DNA of 64,000 nt, taken from the NCBI RefSeq assembly GCF_004138205.1, contig NZ_RXNQ01000034.1, forward strand, positions 186,001 to 250,000, written 5' to 3'. This DNA comes from Pedobacter sp. SYP-B3415. GTDB taxonomy: Bacteria > Bacteroidota > Bacteroidia > Sphingobacteriales > Sphingobacteriaceae. This document shows positions 8,028 to 17,025 of this stretch, piece by piece. The notes beneath the pieces are model-generated. The model searched no databases. It was not told where the DNA came from and saw only the letters and a program-made list of their open reading frames with translations. Numbering within the stretch: position 1 is the first letter of the stretch; the number at the start of each line of letters is the position of its first letter. The position numbers and the translations under genes are program-made.

Positions 8028-9521
8028 ATGCTAAAACTCATATGCCGCAGCATTCTTCTGCCGGCACTTGTTTGCCTCTCCACCCTTCCCGTTCGGGCCG
8101 CATTCGATTTTAATGCCAATTGCCTTAAGGCCTACCGGAGCGTATTTGATCTGAAACTTGCCAACGCGCGCGCCTATCTGAATACGGAGCGTAAGCTCAG
8201 GCCGGGGAATGACATGATTCCGCTGCTGGAGAATTATATCGATTATTTTGACCTGCTGAGCTCAGATAGTAAAAAAGATTTTGATGTTTTGAAGGGCAAT
8301 AAATCACGGCGCCTGGACCGCCTTGAAGACGCAGACAGCAGCTCTCCGTATTACCTTTTTGCCCAGGCTGAAATCAATCTGCAATGGGCGCTCATCAGGG
8401 GCCGCTTTGGGGAGTATTTTAACGCCGCTATGGAAATCAGGAAGGCAAATGCGCTGCTTCGGGAGAACAAAAAGAAGTTCCCCGATTTTCCGCTTAACAA
8501 CAAAGGCCTCGGCCTGATTGATGCCGTGCTTGGCAGCATGCCCGATGGCACTTTAAAAAGTGCGCTTTCCGTGGTCGGCATAAAAGGAAATACCCGTCGG
8601 GGGATAGACATGATGGAAAGGCTAGCCTCAACCGTTTCTAAAACTCCTTATGAGGCCTTTTATGAGGAAACTGCTTTTTATTATACGTATGTCCTTGCAG
8701 ATGTTGTCCGGGATCCGGCGGCGTATGCCAAAACCATAAAATATACTGCCCAGATAGCTGACAGCAGTTTGTTGCGCGCGTACCTCCAGGCATACGTAGC
8801 CATAAAAACCGGCCATAGCGATAAGGCTATTACATTTTTGAAAGAGCGGCCCCGCGGCGGCGCCTACGAACCCTTTCCCTATCTTGATTATCTCGAAGGC
8901 GTTGCTTTATTAAATAAGTTGGATTTAAGTGCAGAGAACGCGTTCGAGCGGTTTCTGACGACCAATAAAGGAGTCAATTACATCAAGGATGCGAACCTGA
9001 GACTGGGATGGATTGCGCTGATCAGAAATCAGCCGAAGGTTTACTCCGGCTTTGCCGGAAAGGCGAAAAGTCAGGGCTTTACTTATATTGACAAAGACAA
9101 ACAAGCACAAAATGAAGCAGGCGGTCCAACTCCTGACCGCGTGCTGTTACAGGCCAGGCTGCTGTCTGATGGTGGTTTTACCAATCGAGCCGCGCAGCTC
9201 CTGCAACAAAAATCCGCTGCTGATTTCGGAACTTCCAAAGACCGCACAGAATTTGCCTACCGGCTTGGCCGGATTGCAGAAGATACGGGAAAGGATCAGG
9301 CCGCTATCGAGCATTACCGTACTGCACTGCAGACAGGCAGGAATCTGCCGGCCTATTTCGCTGCGAACGCCGCTTTAAGGCTCGGAAAGATCTTCGAAAA
9401 CGCCGGCGACAAACAGAAGGCAAAAGAAGCCTATGAGAGTTGCATCGCGCTAAAAAACCATGAGTACGAAAGCAGCATAGAAGGCGAAGCCAAAAGCGGC
9501 CTGAAGCGCCTGGTGCGTTGA
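8028..9521 (+). CDS. Exported tetratricopeptide-repeat protein
   Basis: A 497-residue protein with a Sec signal peptide (hydrophobic ILLPALVCLSTLP, cleavage near VRA-AF). The mature part is almost wholly alpha-helical, with TPR-like repeats clearest at the C-terminus (EFAYRLGRIAEDTGKDQAAI and NAALRLGKIFENAGDKQKA). No catalytic motif is visible. It probably scaffolds protein contacts in the periplasm or at the outer membrane; its partner is unknown. A near-consensus -7 box (TACATTTA, 7998-8005) precedes it. It ends eight bases before the stop of the convergent FabH-like gene. Confidence 0.8.
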   Translation: MLKLICRSILLPALVCLSTLPVRAAFDFNANCLKAYRSVFDLKLANARAYLNTERKLRPGNDMIPLLENYIDYFDLLSSDSKKDFDVLKGNKSRRLDRLEDADSSSPYYLFAQAEINLQWALIRGRFGEYFNAAMEIRKANALLRENKKKFPDFPLNNKGLGLIDAVLGSMPDGTLKSALSVVGIKGNTRRGIDMMERLASTVSKTPYEAFYEETAFYYTYVLADVVRDPAAYAKTIKYTAQIADSSLLRAYLQAYVAIKTGHSDKAITFLKERPRGGAYEPFPYLDYLEGVALLNKLDLSAENAFERFLTTNKGVNYIKDANLRLGWIALIRNQPKVYSGFAGKAKSQGFTYIDKDKQAQNEAGGPTPDRVLLQARLLSDGGFTNRAAQLLQQKSAADFGTSKDRTEFAYRLGRIAEDTGKDQAAIEHYRTALQTGRNLPAYFAANAALRLGKIFENAGDKQKAKEAYESCIALKNHEYESSIEGEAKSGLKRLVR

Positions 9522-9528
9522 GATGAAC

Positions 9529-10602
9529 CTAAAAACGGTGTACAAATGCGTTGATATGCATACCGGCACCTACAGACGCAAAGACAACAACATCGCCCTC
9601 AGAGATCTGATAATTATCGACACGACCGTGCCTGACAAGATCTAACAAAGTGGGGATCGTTGCTACCGAGCTGTTGCCCAGCCAGGAAATGGTCATCGGG
9701 GTCAGGTTTTCGGGCATGCTGTCCAGGCCGTAAAGCCTGAAAAGCCTTTTCATGATCGCATGATCCATTTTTCCATTAGCCTGATGGATCAAAACCATCT
9801 TGATATCGGTTATGTGTAAGCCGGCTTTATCCAAAGCCTGTTTTACCACCCCGGGAACAGTTGTTACCGCAAATTCATATAATTTGCGGCCATTCATTTT
9901 CATATAATAATTATCATTCGGATCAATAGGGCAGCAGCTCTTACCCATTGTTAAAAGCGAGGCATAATCAACGGCGTAGGTCTGTGCCCGGTGTGCGAGT
10001 ATGCCGGCCTTGCTGTCTTCGACCGCCTGAAAGATGACCGCGCCGGCCCCGTCAGAAAAAATCATGCTGTCGCGATCATGCGGATCAACAACGCGCGAAA
10101 GGGTTTCCGAACCGATTACCAGCACGCGGTCGGCATCACCAGATTCAATATAATACCTGGCCTGAATAGCACCCTGTACCCAGCCCGGACAGCCGAAAAG
10201 AATATCATAGCCTATACAATCAGGATTCTTTATACCAAGTGCGTCTTTCACTTTTGCTGCAAGGGCGGGCAGCTGGTCGATGCGGTTACCGCCCGGTTTC
10301 ATGTCGCCAAAGTTGTGCGCAAAAATGATATAATCAAGGCTTTCAGGATCGATTCCTGCGTCATCGATGGCGGCCTGCGCTGCGGTTACCGCAATATCGC
10401 TGTTAAGCTGGTTATCCTGCACATACCGGCGCTCAACAATATCTGTGATATCAGAAAACTTTTGAATGATTTCGGCGTTCTCCTTTTCAATCCTGCTGCC
10501 GTTTTCAAAAAAGGAGGCATTCATAAAATGCTGACCTGAAATAACCTGTTCAGGAATGTAGCTCCCCGTTCCACTAATAACCGCTCTGCGTGATTTTTCC
10601 AT
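9529..10602 (-). CDS. 3-oxoacyl-ACP synthase III family protein (FabH-like)
   Basis: The 357-residue protein has the thiolase-fold KAS III catalytic triad in order: Cys138 in FGCPGWVQG, His273 in LIHQANGKMD, and Asn310 in SWLGNSSVATIP. These enzymes condense an acyl-CoA with malonyl-ACP or a related extender. The N-terminus is longer than in E. coli FabH, and the gene is not next to plsX, acpP or fabD, so it is more likely a secondary KAS III-like enzyme than the main initiator of fatty-acid synthesis. It follows the LUD gene by 73 bp, a gap that contains two inverted repeats. Confidence 0.88.
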   Translation of the reverse strand: MEKSRRAVISGTGSYIPEQVISGQHFMNASFFENGSRIEKENAEIIQKFSDITDIVERRYVQDNQLNSDIAVTAAQAAIDDAGIDPESLDYIIFAHNFGDMKPGGNRIDQLPALAAKVKDALGIKNPDCIGYDILFGCPGWVQGAIQARYYIESGDADRVLVIGSETLSRVVDPHDRDSMIFSDGAGAVIFQAVEDSKAGILAHRAQTYAVDYASLLTMGKSCCPIDPNDNYYMKMNGRKLYEFAVTTVPGVVKQALDKAGLHITDIKMVLIHQANGKMDHAIMKRLFRLYGLDSMPENLTPMTISWLGNSSVATIPTLLDLVRHGRVDNYQISEGDVVVFASVGAGMHINAFVHRF

Positions 10603-10613
10603 GCTTATACCCT

Positions 10614-10645
10614 ATACCAAAATGGTATTAAGTATAAATATACTT
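10614..10645. repeat. Two adjacent inverted repeats upstream of the FabH-like gene
   Basis: ATACCA-AAA-TGGTAT (10614-10628) is followed after one base by AAGTATA-AA-TATACTT (10630-10645). They lie 12 to 43 bases before the minus-strand ATG at 10602 and have no T-run, so they look more like regulator binding sites than a terminator. No exact -7 box is present here. Confidence 0.5.
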
Positions 10646-10675
10646 TTTAATTCAGGAGAATCAAAGAATAAAATT

Positions 10676-11317
10676 TTAGTACAGATCGTCTACCAGAAAT
10701 ACGAATAGTTCTTTGGGGCCATGGGCACCCAAAACCAGCGTCTTTTCAATGTCGGCTGTACGGCTCGGACCCGTCACTGTACTGATCATGGAAGGGAGTT
10801 CAGCGCCGTATTTTTCCTTAAGTAGTTTGAAGCCATCTTTCAGATCAAGGACAACCTGGCTGCTGTGGGCAACTACAATATGGTTATGGGGAAATATGCT
10901 TAACCTGCGTCCGGCGGCATTGGCATTACTAAGTAACACACTACCGTTTCGTGCAATCAGTGCTTCACATAACGTGATACCTACTTCCGCCTGTTCAAAG
11001 TCTTTATCTGTCTGGTAAAACGGAAATTCGTAATGCCTGAGTGCTTCCTGCAGGGCAGGCTCCCAGCAATAAATTTTCCGCCATCTGAACCGGTCGGCCA
11101 GGCTCAGAATATTCTCAATAAAGTCTATCCCGTTTTCGCAGAATATAAAGTTTCCTGAAACGGCAGTAAGCTGCTCGGCAAAGAGAATCTCCAGCGGATC
11201 CTCATTCGGCAGGTACAGGTTACCTTCTTCCAGGTTTGGATAGGGATTATCGCGCCGCTCAAGCAGTGCTTTCCTTATCTTCTTTAACATGAATTCTTTG
11301 GTGGTGATATTCTCCAT
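10676..11317 (-). CDS. LUD domain protein (LutC/YkgG type)
   Basis: 213 residues matching the LUD domain: an N-terminal helix (LKKIRKALLERR), then the Rossmann-like core with the signatures ALIARNGSVLLSN, GRRLSIFPHNHIVVAHSSQVV and STVTGPSRTADIEKTLVLGAHGP. In LutC the domain takes part in lactate oxidation with LutA and LutB, but neither partner gene is in view. An isolated LUD gene next to ftsH-rsfS is a familiar Bacteroidota arrangement. The start lies 13 bases after the stem of the ftsH terminator, just past its T-tract, so it may be fed by read-through. Confidence 0.88.
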   Translation of the reverse strand: MENITTKEFMLKKIRKALLERRDNPYPNLEEGNLYLPNEDPLEILFAEQLTAVSGNFIFCENGIDFIENILSLADRFRWRKIYCWEPALQEALRHYEFPFYQTDKDFEQAEVGITLCEALIARNGSVLLSNANAAGRRLSIFPHNHIVVAHSSQVVLDLKDGFKLLKEKYGAELPSMISTVTGPSRTADIEKTLVLGAHGPKELFVFLVDDLY

Positions 11318-11321
11318 CTGT

Positions 11322-11364
11322 ATTAAAAAAAGTCATCCAAAATAACGCGTTATTTTGGATGACT
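11322..11364 (-). terminator. Intrinsic terminator after ftsH
   Basis: A perfect 34-bp palindrome (11331-11364, AGTCATCCAAAATAACG and its complement) is followed on the minus strand by a seven-T run (A-run at 11325-11331 on the plus strand). It lies 22 bases past the ftsH stop and immediately before the LUD start codon. Confidence 0.9.
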
Positions 11365-11386
11365 GGTATCTGGATTTCAGGATTGT

Positions 11387-13489
11387 TTATTCGCCTTTCA
11401 GCGGGTCTTCCTGTGGTTCTGTCGGGTTGTTTAAATTCTGGCCACCTACAGACTCATGAATAAGACCCTCGGCTGCAGGTTTCTGGTCGCCTGTTCCGTT
11501 CACAAATTCATCATATGTAGTGCGCGTCTCGAAAGGTCTCTTACCGAGTATCTCTTCCAGGTCAGCCTGGAACAAGATCTCTTTTTCCAGAAGTTTCTGC
11601 GCCAGTTTTTCCAATCCTTCACGTTTCTCTGTCAGCAGTTCTTTGGTTTTTCTGTAAACGTTACCAATCAGTGTACGTACCTCTTCATCAATCATTTCAG
11701 CAGTTTTCTCAGAATAAGGCTTGTTAAAGTTATATTCGTTCTGAGGGTCGTGGAATGATACGTTACCTACGTTCGAGTTCATACCATAGATAGTTACCAT
11801 GGCATAAGACAGTTTTGTAATACGCTCGAGGTCGTTTTGTGCACCGGTAGAGATTTTACCAAAGGTAATGTCTTCTGCCACGCGGCCGCCCATTGTCATA
11901 CACATGCCGTCTATAAGCTGCTCGGTAGTATATAAGAACTGCTCTTTCGGCAGATATTGGGCATAACCCAGGGCGGCTACGCCTCTTGGTACGATAGACA
12001 CTTTAACGAGCGGGTCTGCATGTTCGAGGAACCAGCCTGCAATTGCGTGACCTGCTTCGTGGTAAGCCACGATTTTTTTCTCTTCAGGAGAAATGATTTT
12101 GTTTTTCTTTTCAAGACCGCCGATAACACGGTCAATGGCATCCTGAAAATCCTGCATATCGACTTCTGCCTTATTGCGTCTGGCGGCAATCAGCGCGGCC
12201 TCGTTACATACGTTGGCAATTTCAGCGCCGGCAAATCCCGGGGTTTGGGCTGAAAGTTTTTTAGCATCCACACCGGCTGCGATCTTGATCGGCTTCAGGT
12301 GCACTTTGAAAATCTGCTCGCGGCCAACCAGGTCTGGTTTGTCAATAGAGATCTGGCGGTCAAAGCGGCCCGGACGCAGAAGTGCTGAATCTAGCACGTC
12401 AGGTCTGTTTGTTGCAGCCAGAATGATAATTCCTGAGTCGGTACCAAAACCGTCCATTTCTACCAATAACTGGTTCAGCGTATTTTCTCGTTCGTCATTA
12501 CCGCCCATCACACTGTTTTTGCCTCTGGCGCGACCAATCGCATCAACCTCATCAATAAAGATGATACATGGCGCCTTGTCTTTTGCTTGTTTGAAAAGGT
12601 CGCGAACACGTGATGCACCTACACCAACAAACATTTCAACAAAGTCTGAACCCGAGAGGGAGAAGAATGGAACCTGTGCTTCTCCGGCTACAGCTTTCGC
12701 AAGCAGGGTTTTACCTGTACCGGGTGAGCCGACCAATAACGCTCCTTTTGGAATTTTACCACCAAGGTTCGTGTACTTTTTTGGGTTTTTCAGGAAATCA
12801 ACGATTTCCATCACTTCCTGCTTGGCTTCTTCAAGACCGGCAACATCGTTGAAGGTAACCGAAACCTGACTTTCCTTATCAAAAAGGGTTGCTTTCGATT
12901 TTCCTATATTAAAAATCTGGCCACCGCCACCGCCTGCACCTCCGCCCATGCGACGCATAATGAAGATCCAGAAACCGATGAAGAGCAGGATAGGGAAAAC
13001 AATCTGGAAGAACCAGCTTCCAAACATGCTCTGGCGTGTGTCTTTTTCAGCAAGGATGCGCTGGTTCTCAGGCAAATCTTTCTGAGATTCGGCGAGCTGT
13101 TTGTCAAGCCCGTCCATTGTTCCCGCGTTGAAGTGAACAATAGGACCATTGTTATTACTTAAAGTCCCGGAGCTTTTGTAAGGCGCGTATGTCTGTTTTT
13201 TAAGGCTGTCTTTTTTGATAAAAACATCAACACGGACAAGGTCTTCAGACTTATATGCGATCAGTTTTTCCACGTCGCCGGTTAAGAGCATTTTGCTTTC
13301 AAAAACCGGATAGGTGATCCTTTTGCTATTCTCACTACCAAACACCCACTGCAGAAGAATCAACCCGACAATAATGGCGGCATACACCCAAAAAATATTG
13401 AATTTTGAGCCTTTCTGCGGTTTTTTAGGAAAGTTAGGGGTGCGTTTTACAGGACGTGGTTTCTTATTTGTGTTTTCTTTGTCTTCCAT
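11387..13489 (-). CDS. ftsH: ATP-dependent zinc metalloprotease FtsH
   Basis: FtsH is a membrane-anchored hexameric protease that extracts and degrades membrane and regulatory proteins. The 700-residue product has a cytoplasmic lysine-rich head, a first membrane helix (~32-50), a periplasmic domain, a second helix (~160-178), a Gly-rich linker, an AAA module with Walker A GSPGTGKT (~254-261) and Walker [13 protein letters not shown], the SRH region ([18 protein letters not shown]), and the zinc site HEAGH (~475) of peptidase family M41. A ~55-residue acidic, Asn/Pro-rich tail follows the protease. It starts 18 bases after rsfS and shares its transcript. Confidence 0.98.
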   Translation of the reverse strand: MEDKENTNKKPRPVKRTPNFPKKPQKGSKFNIFWVYAAIIVGLILLQWVFGSENSKRITYPVFESKMLLTGDVEKLIAYKSEDLVRVDVFIKKDSLKKQTYAPYKSSGTLSNNNGPIVHFNAGTMDGLDKQLAESQKDLPENQRILAEKDTRQSMFGSWFFQIVFPILLFIGFWIFIMRRMGGGAGGGGGQIFNIGKSKATLFDKESQVSVTFNDVAGLEEAKQEVMEIVDFLKNPKKYTNLGGKIPKGALLVGSPGTGKTLLAKAVAGEAQVPFFSLSGSDFVEMFVGVGASRVRDLFKQAKDKAPCIIFIDEVDAIGRARGKNSVMGGNDERENTLNQLLVEMDGFGTDSGIIILAATNRPDVLDSALLRPGRFDRQISIDKPDLVGREQIFKVHLKPIKIAAGVDAKKLSAQTPGFAGAEIANVCNEAALIAARRNKAEVDMQDFQDAIDRVIGGLEKKNKIISPEEKKIVAYHEAGHAIAGWFLEHADPLVKVSIVPRGVAALGYAQYLPKEQFLYTTEQLIDGMCMTMGGRVAEDITFGKISTGAQNDLERITKLSYAMVTIYGMNSNVGNVSFHDPQNEYNFNKPYSEKTAEMIDEEVRTLIGNVYRKTKELLTEKREGLEKLAQKLLEKEILFQADLEEILGKRPFETRTTYDEFVNGTGDQKPAAEGLIHESVGGQNLNNPTEPQEDPLKGE

Positions 13490-13507
13490 CTGAATGTCTG
13501 TTTCGGG

Positions 13508-13882
13508 TTAAGCACTTTGGAAAGAAGTGCTCTCTGCATCTCCCCATAACTCTTCAATCCCATAAAATTGTCTTTTTTCCGTTTTAAAAATGTGTACAAC
13601 GATGTCGATGTAATCGAGAATGATCCAGTCGGCATTTTCAAAGCCTTCTTTGCGCCATGGATCGGTTTGTACCTGTTTGTATATTTCGTGCTCTACACTG
13701 TCTGCAATAGCTTTAACCTGCGTTGAGGAATCTGCGCTGGCAATGACAAAATAATCTGAAACGGAGCTGAAAATATTTCTTAAATCGAGCCGCACTATAT
13801 CGTTTCCTTTTTTCTCCTGGATACCATGAACTGCGAGTTCAGAGAGGTAGGCAGAGAGGTTTCCAATCTTCTTTTTTACCAT
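13508..13882 (-). CDS. rsfS: Ribosome silencing factor RsfS
   Basis: RsfS binds ribosomal protein L14 and blocks joining of the subunits when nutrients are scarce. The 124-residue protein matches the family over its whole length: VRLDLRNIFSSVSDYFVIASADSS, the QVKAIADSVE helix, GFENADWIILDYIDIVVHIF and the C-terminal YGIEELWGDA. It is first in a minus-strand operon with ftsH and is divergent from birA, with 35 bp between the two start codons. Confidence 0.95.
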   Translation of the reverse strand: MVKKKIGNLSAYLSELAVHGIQEKKGNDIVRLDLRNIFSSVSDYFVIASADSSTQVKAIADSVEHEIYKQVQTDPWRKEGFENADWIILDYIDIVVHIFKTEKRQFYGIEELWGDAESTSFQSA

Positions 13883-13892
13883 TAAAATATTC

Positions 13893-13900
13893 TAGTTTTG
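13893..13900 (+). promoter_or_regulatory. -7 box of birA
   Basis: TAGTTTTG, an exact TAnnTTTG, 17 bases before the proposed TTG start of birA, within the short divergent region shared with rsfS. Confidence 0.5.
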
Positions 13901-13917
13901 AAAATAAAAATCAACAC

Positions 13918-14697
13918 TTGCAAATTAACATTTTTCCCACATTATTTGTTGGTCAAAATCGCGTCAACCTCAAAGAGGTTGATTCTACAAGCAACTTTCT
14001 GAAAGCTAGATTGTCAAATTCCGAGCCATTGCCCGAAGGCACTGTAATTATGGCAGAACGGCAGTTTGCCGGGCGCGGACAACAGGAGGCTGTCTGGCAC
14101 GCGGAGCCGGGAAAGAACCTGACTTTTAGTCTGTATCTTAAGCCCTCCTTCCTACATCCTGCGCAGCAGTTTTACCTCAATATGGCCATCAGCCTGGCCG
14201 TATCAGACACGCTTGAAAGCTGGATTCCCGGGCAAGTTAAGATCAAGTGGCCAAACGATATTTATGCCGGTGAGCAGAAGCTGGGAGGCATGTTAATCGA
14301 GAATACACTCTCAGGAATGGCGATCAGGGCATCTGTGATCGGAATAGGCTTAAATATTAATCAGGAAATTTTCCCTGAATCGCTGAGCAACAGACCTGTT
14401 TCATTAAAAAACATTTTACACAAGGATGTTGATTTGCTGCATCTTTTGGGCCACCTTTGTTCGTTTATTGAAAAGAGATATCTGCAGCTTCGCTCAGCCG
14501 ATTACGAGGGCCTGCATGTAGCTTATGAAAGCAGGCTGCTTGGTCTTGGCAGCGAGCGGCAGTACCGACAAAATGGCGAGGACTTTGCAGGCATCATCTT
14601 AGGTGTAAATGAGGAAGGCAGACTGAAAGTGCTGACCTCGGGTAAAGAAGTCGTTTTTGGATTTAAAGAAATAATATTTTTAACAACACATTCATGA
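13918..14697 (+). CDS. birA: Biotin-[acetyl-CoA carboxylase] ligase
   Basis: BirA joins biotin to the carboxyl-carrier protein through biotinyl-AMP. The 259-residue product has the catalytic landmarks: DSTSNFLK near the N-terminus, AERQFAGRGQQEAVW (the GRGR-like adenylate loop, here GRGQ), and KWPNDIYAGEQKLGGML. It lacks the N-terminal helix-turn-helix of E. coli BirA, so it should be only an enzyme and not a repressor. The start is a TTG (QINIFPTLFVGQN); no ATG is available before the first conserved strand. Its stop overlaps the next gene by four bases. Confidence 0.93.
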   Translation: MQINIFPTLFVGQNRVNLKEVDSTSNFLKARLSNSEPLPEGTVIMAERQFAGRGQQEAVWHAEPGKNLTFSLYLKPSFLHPAQQFYLNMAISLAVSDTLESWIPGQVKIKWPNDIYAGEQKLGGMLIENTLSGMAIRASVIGIGLNINQEIFPESLSNRPVSLKNILHKDVDLLHLLGHLCSFIEKRYLQLRSADYEGLHVAYESRLLGLGSERQYRQNGEDFAGIILGVNEEGRLKVLTSGKEVVFGFKEIIFLTTHS

Positions 14698-15143
14698 AAA
14701 AACTAAGTTTAATTTTTGCGTTCGTTTTGTTTGCAACTGCTTCTGTTTTTGCGCAGATCGAGCGCCCGGTGACCTGGAGTTATGCGGCAAAAAAAATCAA
14801 CAGTAAAGAAGCCATCATTTTTTTAAAAGCCAGTGTTGACGAAGGCTGGCATATTTACTCGCTGAACGTTAAACCAGGCGGTCCCATCAAAACGTCTGTT
14901 AAACTGAGTCCTTCAAAAGACTATACTGCCCTTGGCGCTGCAACAGAACCAAAACCGATTGTTAAGTATGAGGAGACGTTTAAAATGAACGTGCCCTATT
15001 TTGAGAAGCAGGTGATCTTCCAGCAAAAGGTGAAACTGAATAAGGGGACCACAACCGTTAAAGGAACCGTTGAATTTATGGCCTGCAACGACGAAAAATG
15101 TCTGCCGCCAGACCAGGTAAGCTTCAGTGTACCGGTAAAGTAA
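14694..15143 (+). CDS. Exported DsbD N-terminal-like domain protein
   Basis: 149 residues with a clear signal peptide (LIFAFVLFATASVFA-Q). The mature protein is an immunoglobulin-like beta sandwich of the DsbD alpha-domain/DsbC-like type, with the paired cysteines in MACNDEKCLPP close to the C-terminus. In E. coli this domain is fused to the DsbD membrane domain and passes electrons to periplasmic thiol proteins; here it is a separate protein, with the membrane part encoded 139 bp downstream. The start codon overlaps the birA stop (ATGA), and a terminator follows at once. Confidence 0.88.
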   Translation: MKKLSLIFAFVLFATASVFAQIERPVTWSYAAKKINSKEAIIFLKASVDEGWHIYSLNVKPGGPIKTSVKLSPSKDYTALGAATEPKPIVKYEETFKMNVPYFEKQVIFQQKVKLNKGTTTVKGTVEFMACNDEKCLPPDQVSFSVPVK

Positions 15144-15150
15144 GTTTTCT

Positions 15151-15178
15151 AAAGCAGCCAGAAGGCTGCTTTTTTTTT
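15151..15178 (+). terminator. Intrinsic terminator between the two Dsb genes
   Basis: The stem AAAGCAGCC / GGCTGCTTT with the loop AGAA (15151-15172) continues into a long T-run. It lies seven bases after the stop of the DsbD alpha-like gene and separates the birA transcript from the dsbD transcript. Confidence 0.85.
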
Positions 15179-15281
15179 AAGGGATGTATTGGTTGATGCG
15201 AAGTCACAAAACGACTGGCCGGGATTGCTTTTAACGAAAATTAAAAAATAACTCTTAATTTCGTCTCCACATTTTAAATTC

Positions 15282-16973
15282 ATGAAAAAACTTTTGGTTT
15301 TAAGCCTGATGGCTTCGTTTTTACTTGTTTTTTCGGCTTTAGAAAGTAAAGCTGTCCTGCAGACTGATACAACCGTATCTGCCGATGACATAAACTTTAC
15401 AGAAATTGGATCTGCAGAAGACAGTGCGGCCAATAACCTAACAAAGGATACCGTAGCCAAAGATACCGTTGTCAAAACTGCGGCTCCGGCCACGGCTGTA
15501 ACAGCTGTCAATGCCAGCTCTGATCAGAAAACACTTTGGCAGACTTTCATTGCCGGACTAATCGGTGGTTTCGCGGCATTTCTTATGCCCTGCATTTTTC
15601 CCATGGTGCCGTTAACAGTGAGTTACTTTACAAAACGTGCCGGCAGCCGGGGAAAAGGAATAGGCCAGGCCATGATCTACGGTCTTTCTATCATTGTGAT
15701 CTACGTCGCCCTCGGGCTATTAATTACGGTTATTTTTGGCTCTGCCAAACTTAACGCGCTGAGCAGCAGCGGTACCTTCAACTTTCTCTTCTTCCTGTTA
15801 CTTGTCGTTTTTGCTATTTCTTTCTTTGGTGCATTTGAAATTACGCTGCCGAGCAGGTTTGTTAACCGCGTAGACGCAAAAGCAGATACCAGCAAGGGGC
15901 TTGGGGGCATTTTTTTCATGGCGGCTTCGCTTGCGCTGGTTTCATTTTCGTGTACCGGCCCGATCATCGGCACCCTGCTTGTTGAGGCGAGTTCAAAGGG
16001 CGCATTACTTGGGCCTGCAGTTGGCATGTTCGGCTTCGCCCTTGCCCTGGCTTTGCCTTTTACCCTTTCGGCGATCTTTCCCGGTTTCCTGAGTTCAATG
16101 CCAAAATCGGGTGGCTGGCTGAACAGCGTTAAGGTTTGTCTCGGTTTTCTGGAGCTGGCCCTGGCGCTTAAATTTTTATCGGCTGCTGATCTTGTATGGC
16201 ACTGGAACTGGTTTGATCGCGAGATTTTTCTGGTGTTGTGGATTGTAATTTTCACGTTAATGGGCTTTTACATCCTGGGTAAGATCAAATTTTCTCATGA
16301 TAGTGATGTGCCGTTCGTTTCCGTACCGCGGCTGTTTTTTGCCATGGCATCACTGGCGTTTGCCTTGTACATGGTGCCCGGGCTATGGGGTGCACCGTTA
16401 AAGGTACTAAGCGGTCTGGCCCCCCCGTTCAACACACAGGATTTTATTTTAAGCAATGCCACGGCTGCTGCTTCCGCTGATAAGAGTTTTCCTGCGAAGG
16501 TTAAGTACAGCGATAGTGACCTTCATCCGCCCCTTAATTTCAATGCTTTTTTTGACCTGGATGAAGGTGTAGCTTATGCAAAGCTTGTCAATAAACCGAT
16601 TCTGATCGATTTTACAGGCTGGGCCTGTGTAAATTGTCGCAGAATGGAAGACAATATCTGGGTAGACAACAAAGTAGGCGACATCATCAGGAAGGAATAT
16701 GTTCTGATTCAGCTCTATGTAGACGAACGTAAGGTAAAGATGCCGGCAGATAAAATTCATTATTCAGAGGTGCTGCGCCGGAAGACTGACGATCTTGGTT
16801 ACTGGAACAGTGACTTCCAAGCCACACGATACAACTCTAACTCACAGCCATTTTATGTTCTTGCAGATCACAACCTGAATGCCATGGTCCAGCCCCAGGG
16901 TGCGATATTCGATGTTGCCGAATATGCGGCTTACCTGCAGTCGGGTGTGGATAAATTTAAGGCCGGGCAGTAG
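15282..16973 (+). CDS. dsbD: Protein-disulfide reductase DsbD-like (membrane plus thioredoxin domains)
   Basis: 563 residues: signal peptide, a ~55-residue Ala/Thr/Val-rich linker, a membrane domain of about eight helices with the CcdA/DsbD cysteines (LMPCIFPMVPLTV and SFSCTGPIIGTLL), and a C-terminal thioredoxin-like domain with the active site CVNC (DFTGWACVNCRRMED). Electrons should flow from cytoplasmic thioredoxin through the membrane cysteines to CVNC and on to periplasmic partners. The usual N-terminal alpha domain is missing and is supplied by the separate gene upstream. The promoter is not obvious; TAATTTCG near 15257 is one base off consensus. Confidence 0.93.
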   Translation: MKKLLVLSLMASFLLVFSALESKAVLQTDTTVSADDINFTEIGSAEDSAANNLTKDTVAKDTVVKTAAPATAVTAVNASSDQKTLWQTFIAGLIGGFAAFLMPCIFPMVPLTVSYFTKRAGSRGKGIGQAMIYGLSIIVIYVALGLLITVIFGSAKLNALSSSGTFNFLFFLLLVVFAISFFGAFEITLPSRFVNRVDAKADTSKGLGGIFFMAASLALVSFSCTGPIIGTLLVEASSKGALLGPAVGMFGFALALALPFTLSAIFPGFLSSMPKSGGWLNSVKVCLGFLELALALKFLSAADLVWHWNWFDREIFLVLWIVIFTLMGFYILGKIKFSHDSDVPFVSVPRLFFAMASLAFALYMVPGLWGAPLKVLSGLAPPFNTQDFILSNATAAASADKSFPAKVKYSDSDLHPPLNFNAFFDLDEGVAYAKLVNKPILIDFTGWACVNCRRMEDNIWVDNKVGDIIRKEYVLIQLYVDERKVKMPADKIHYSEVLRRKTDDLGYWNSDFQATRYNSNSQPFYVLADHNLNAMVQPQGAIFDVAEYAAYLQSGVDKFKAGQ

Positions 16974-17025
16974 GTGCTTAGCGGATTCTTGTTAAATTCG
17001 CGTCTTGCTGAAAAAATGAGACGTT

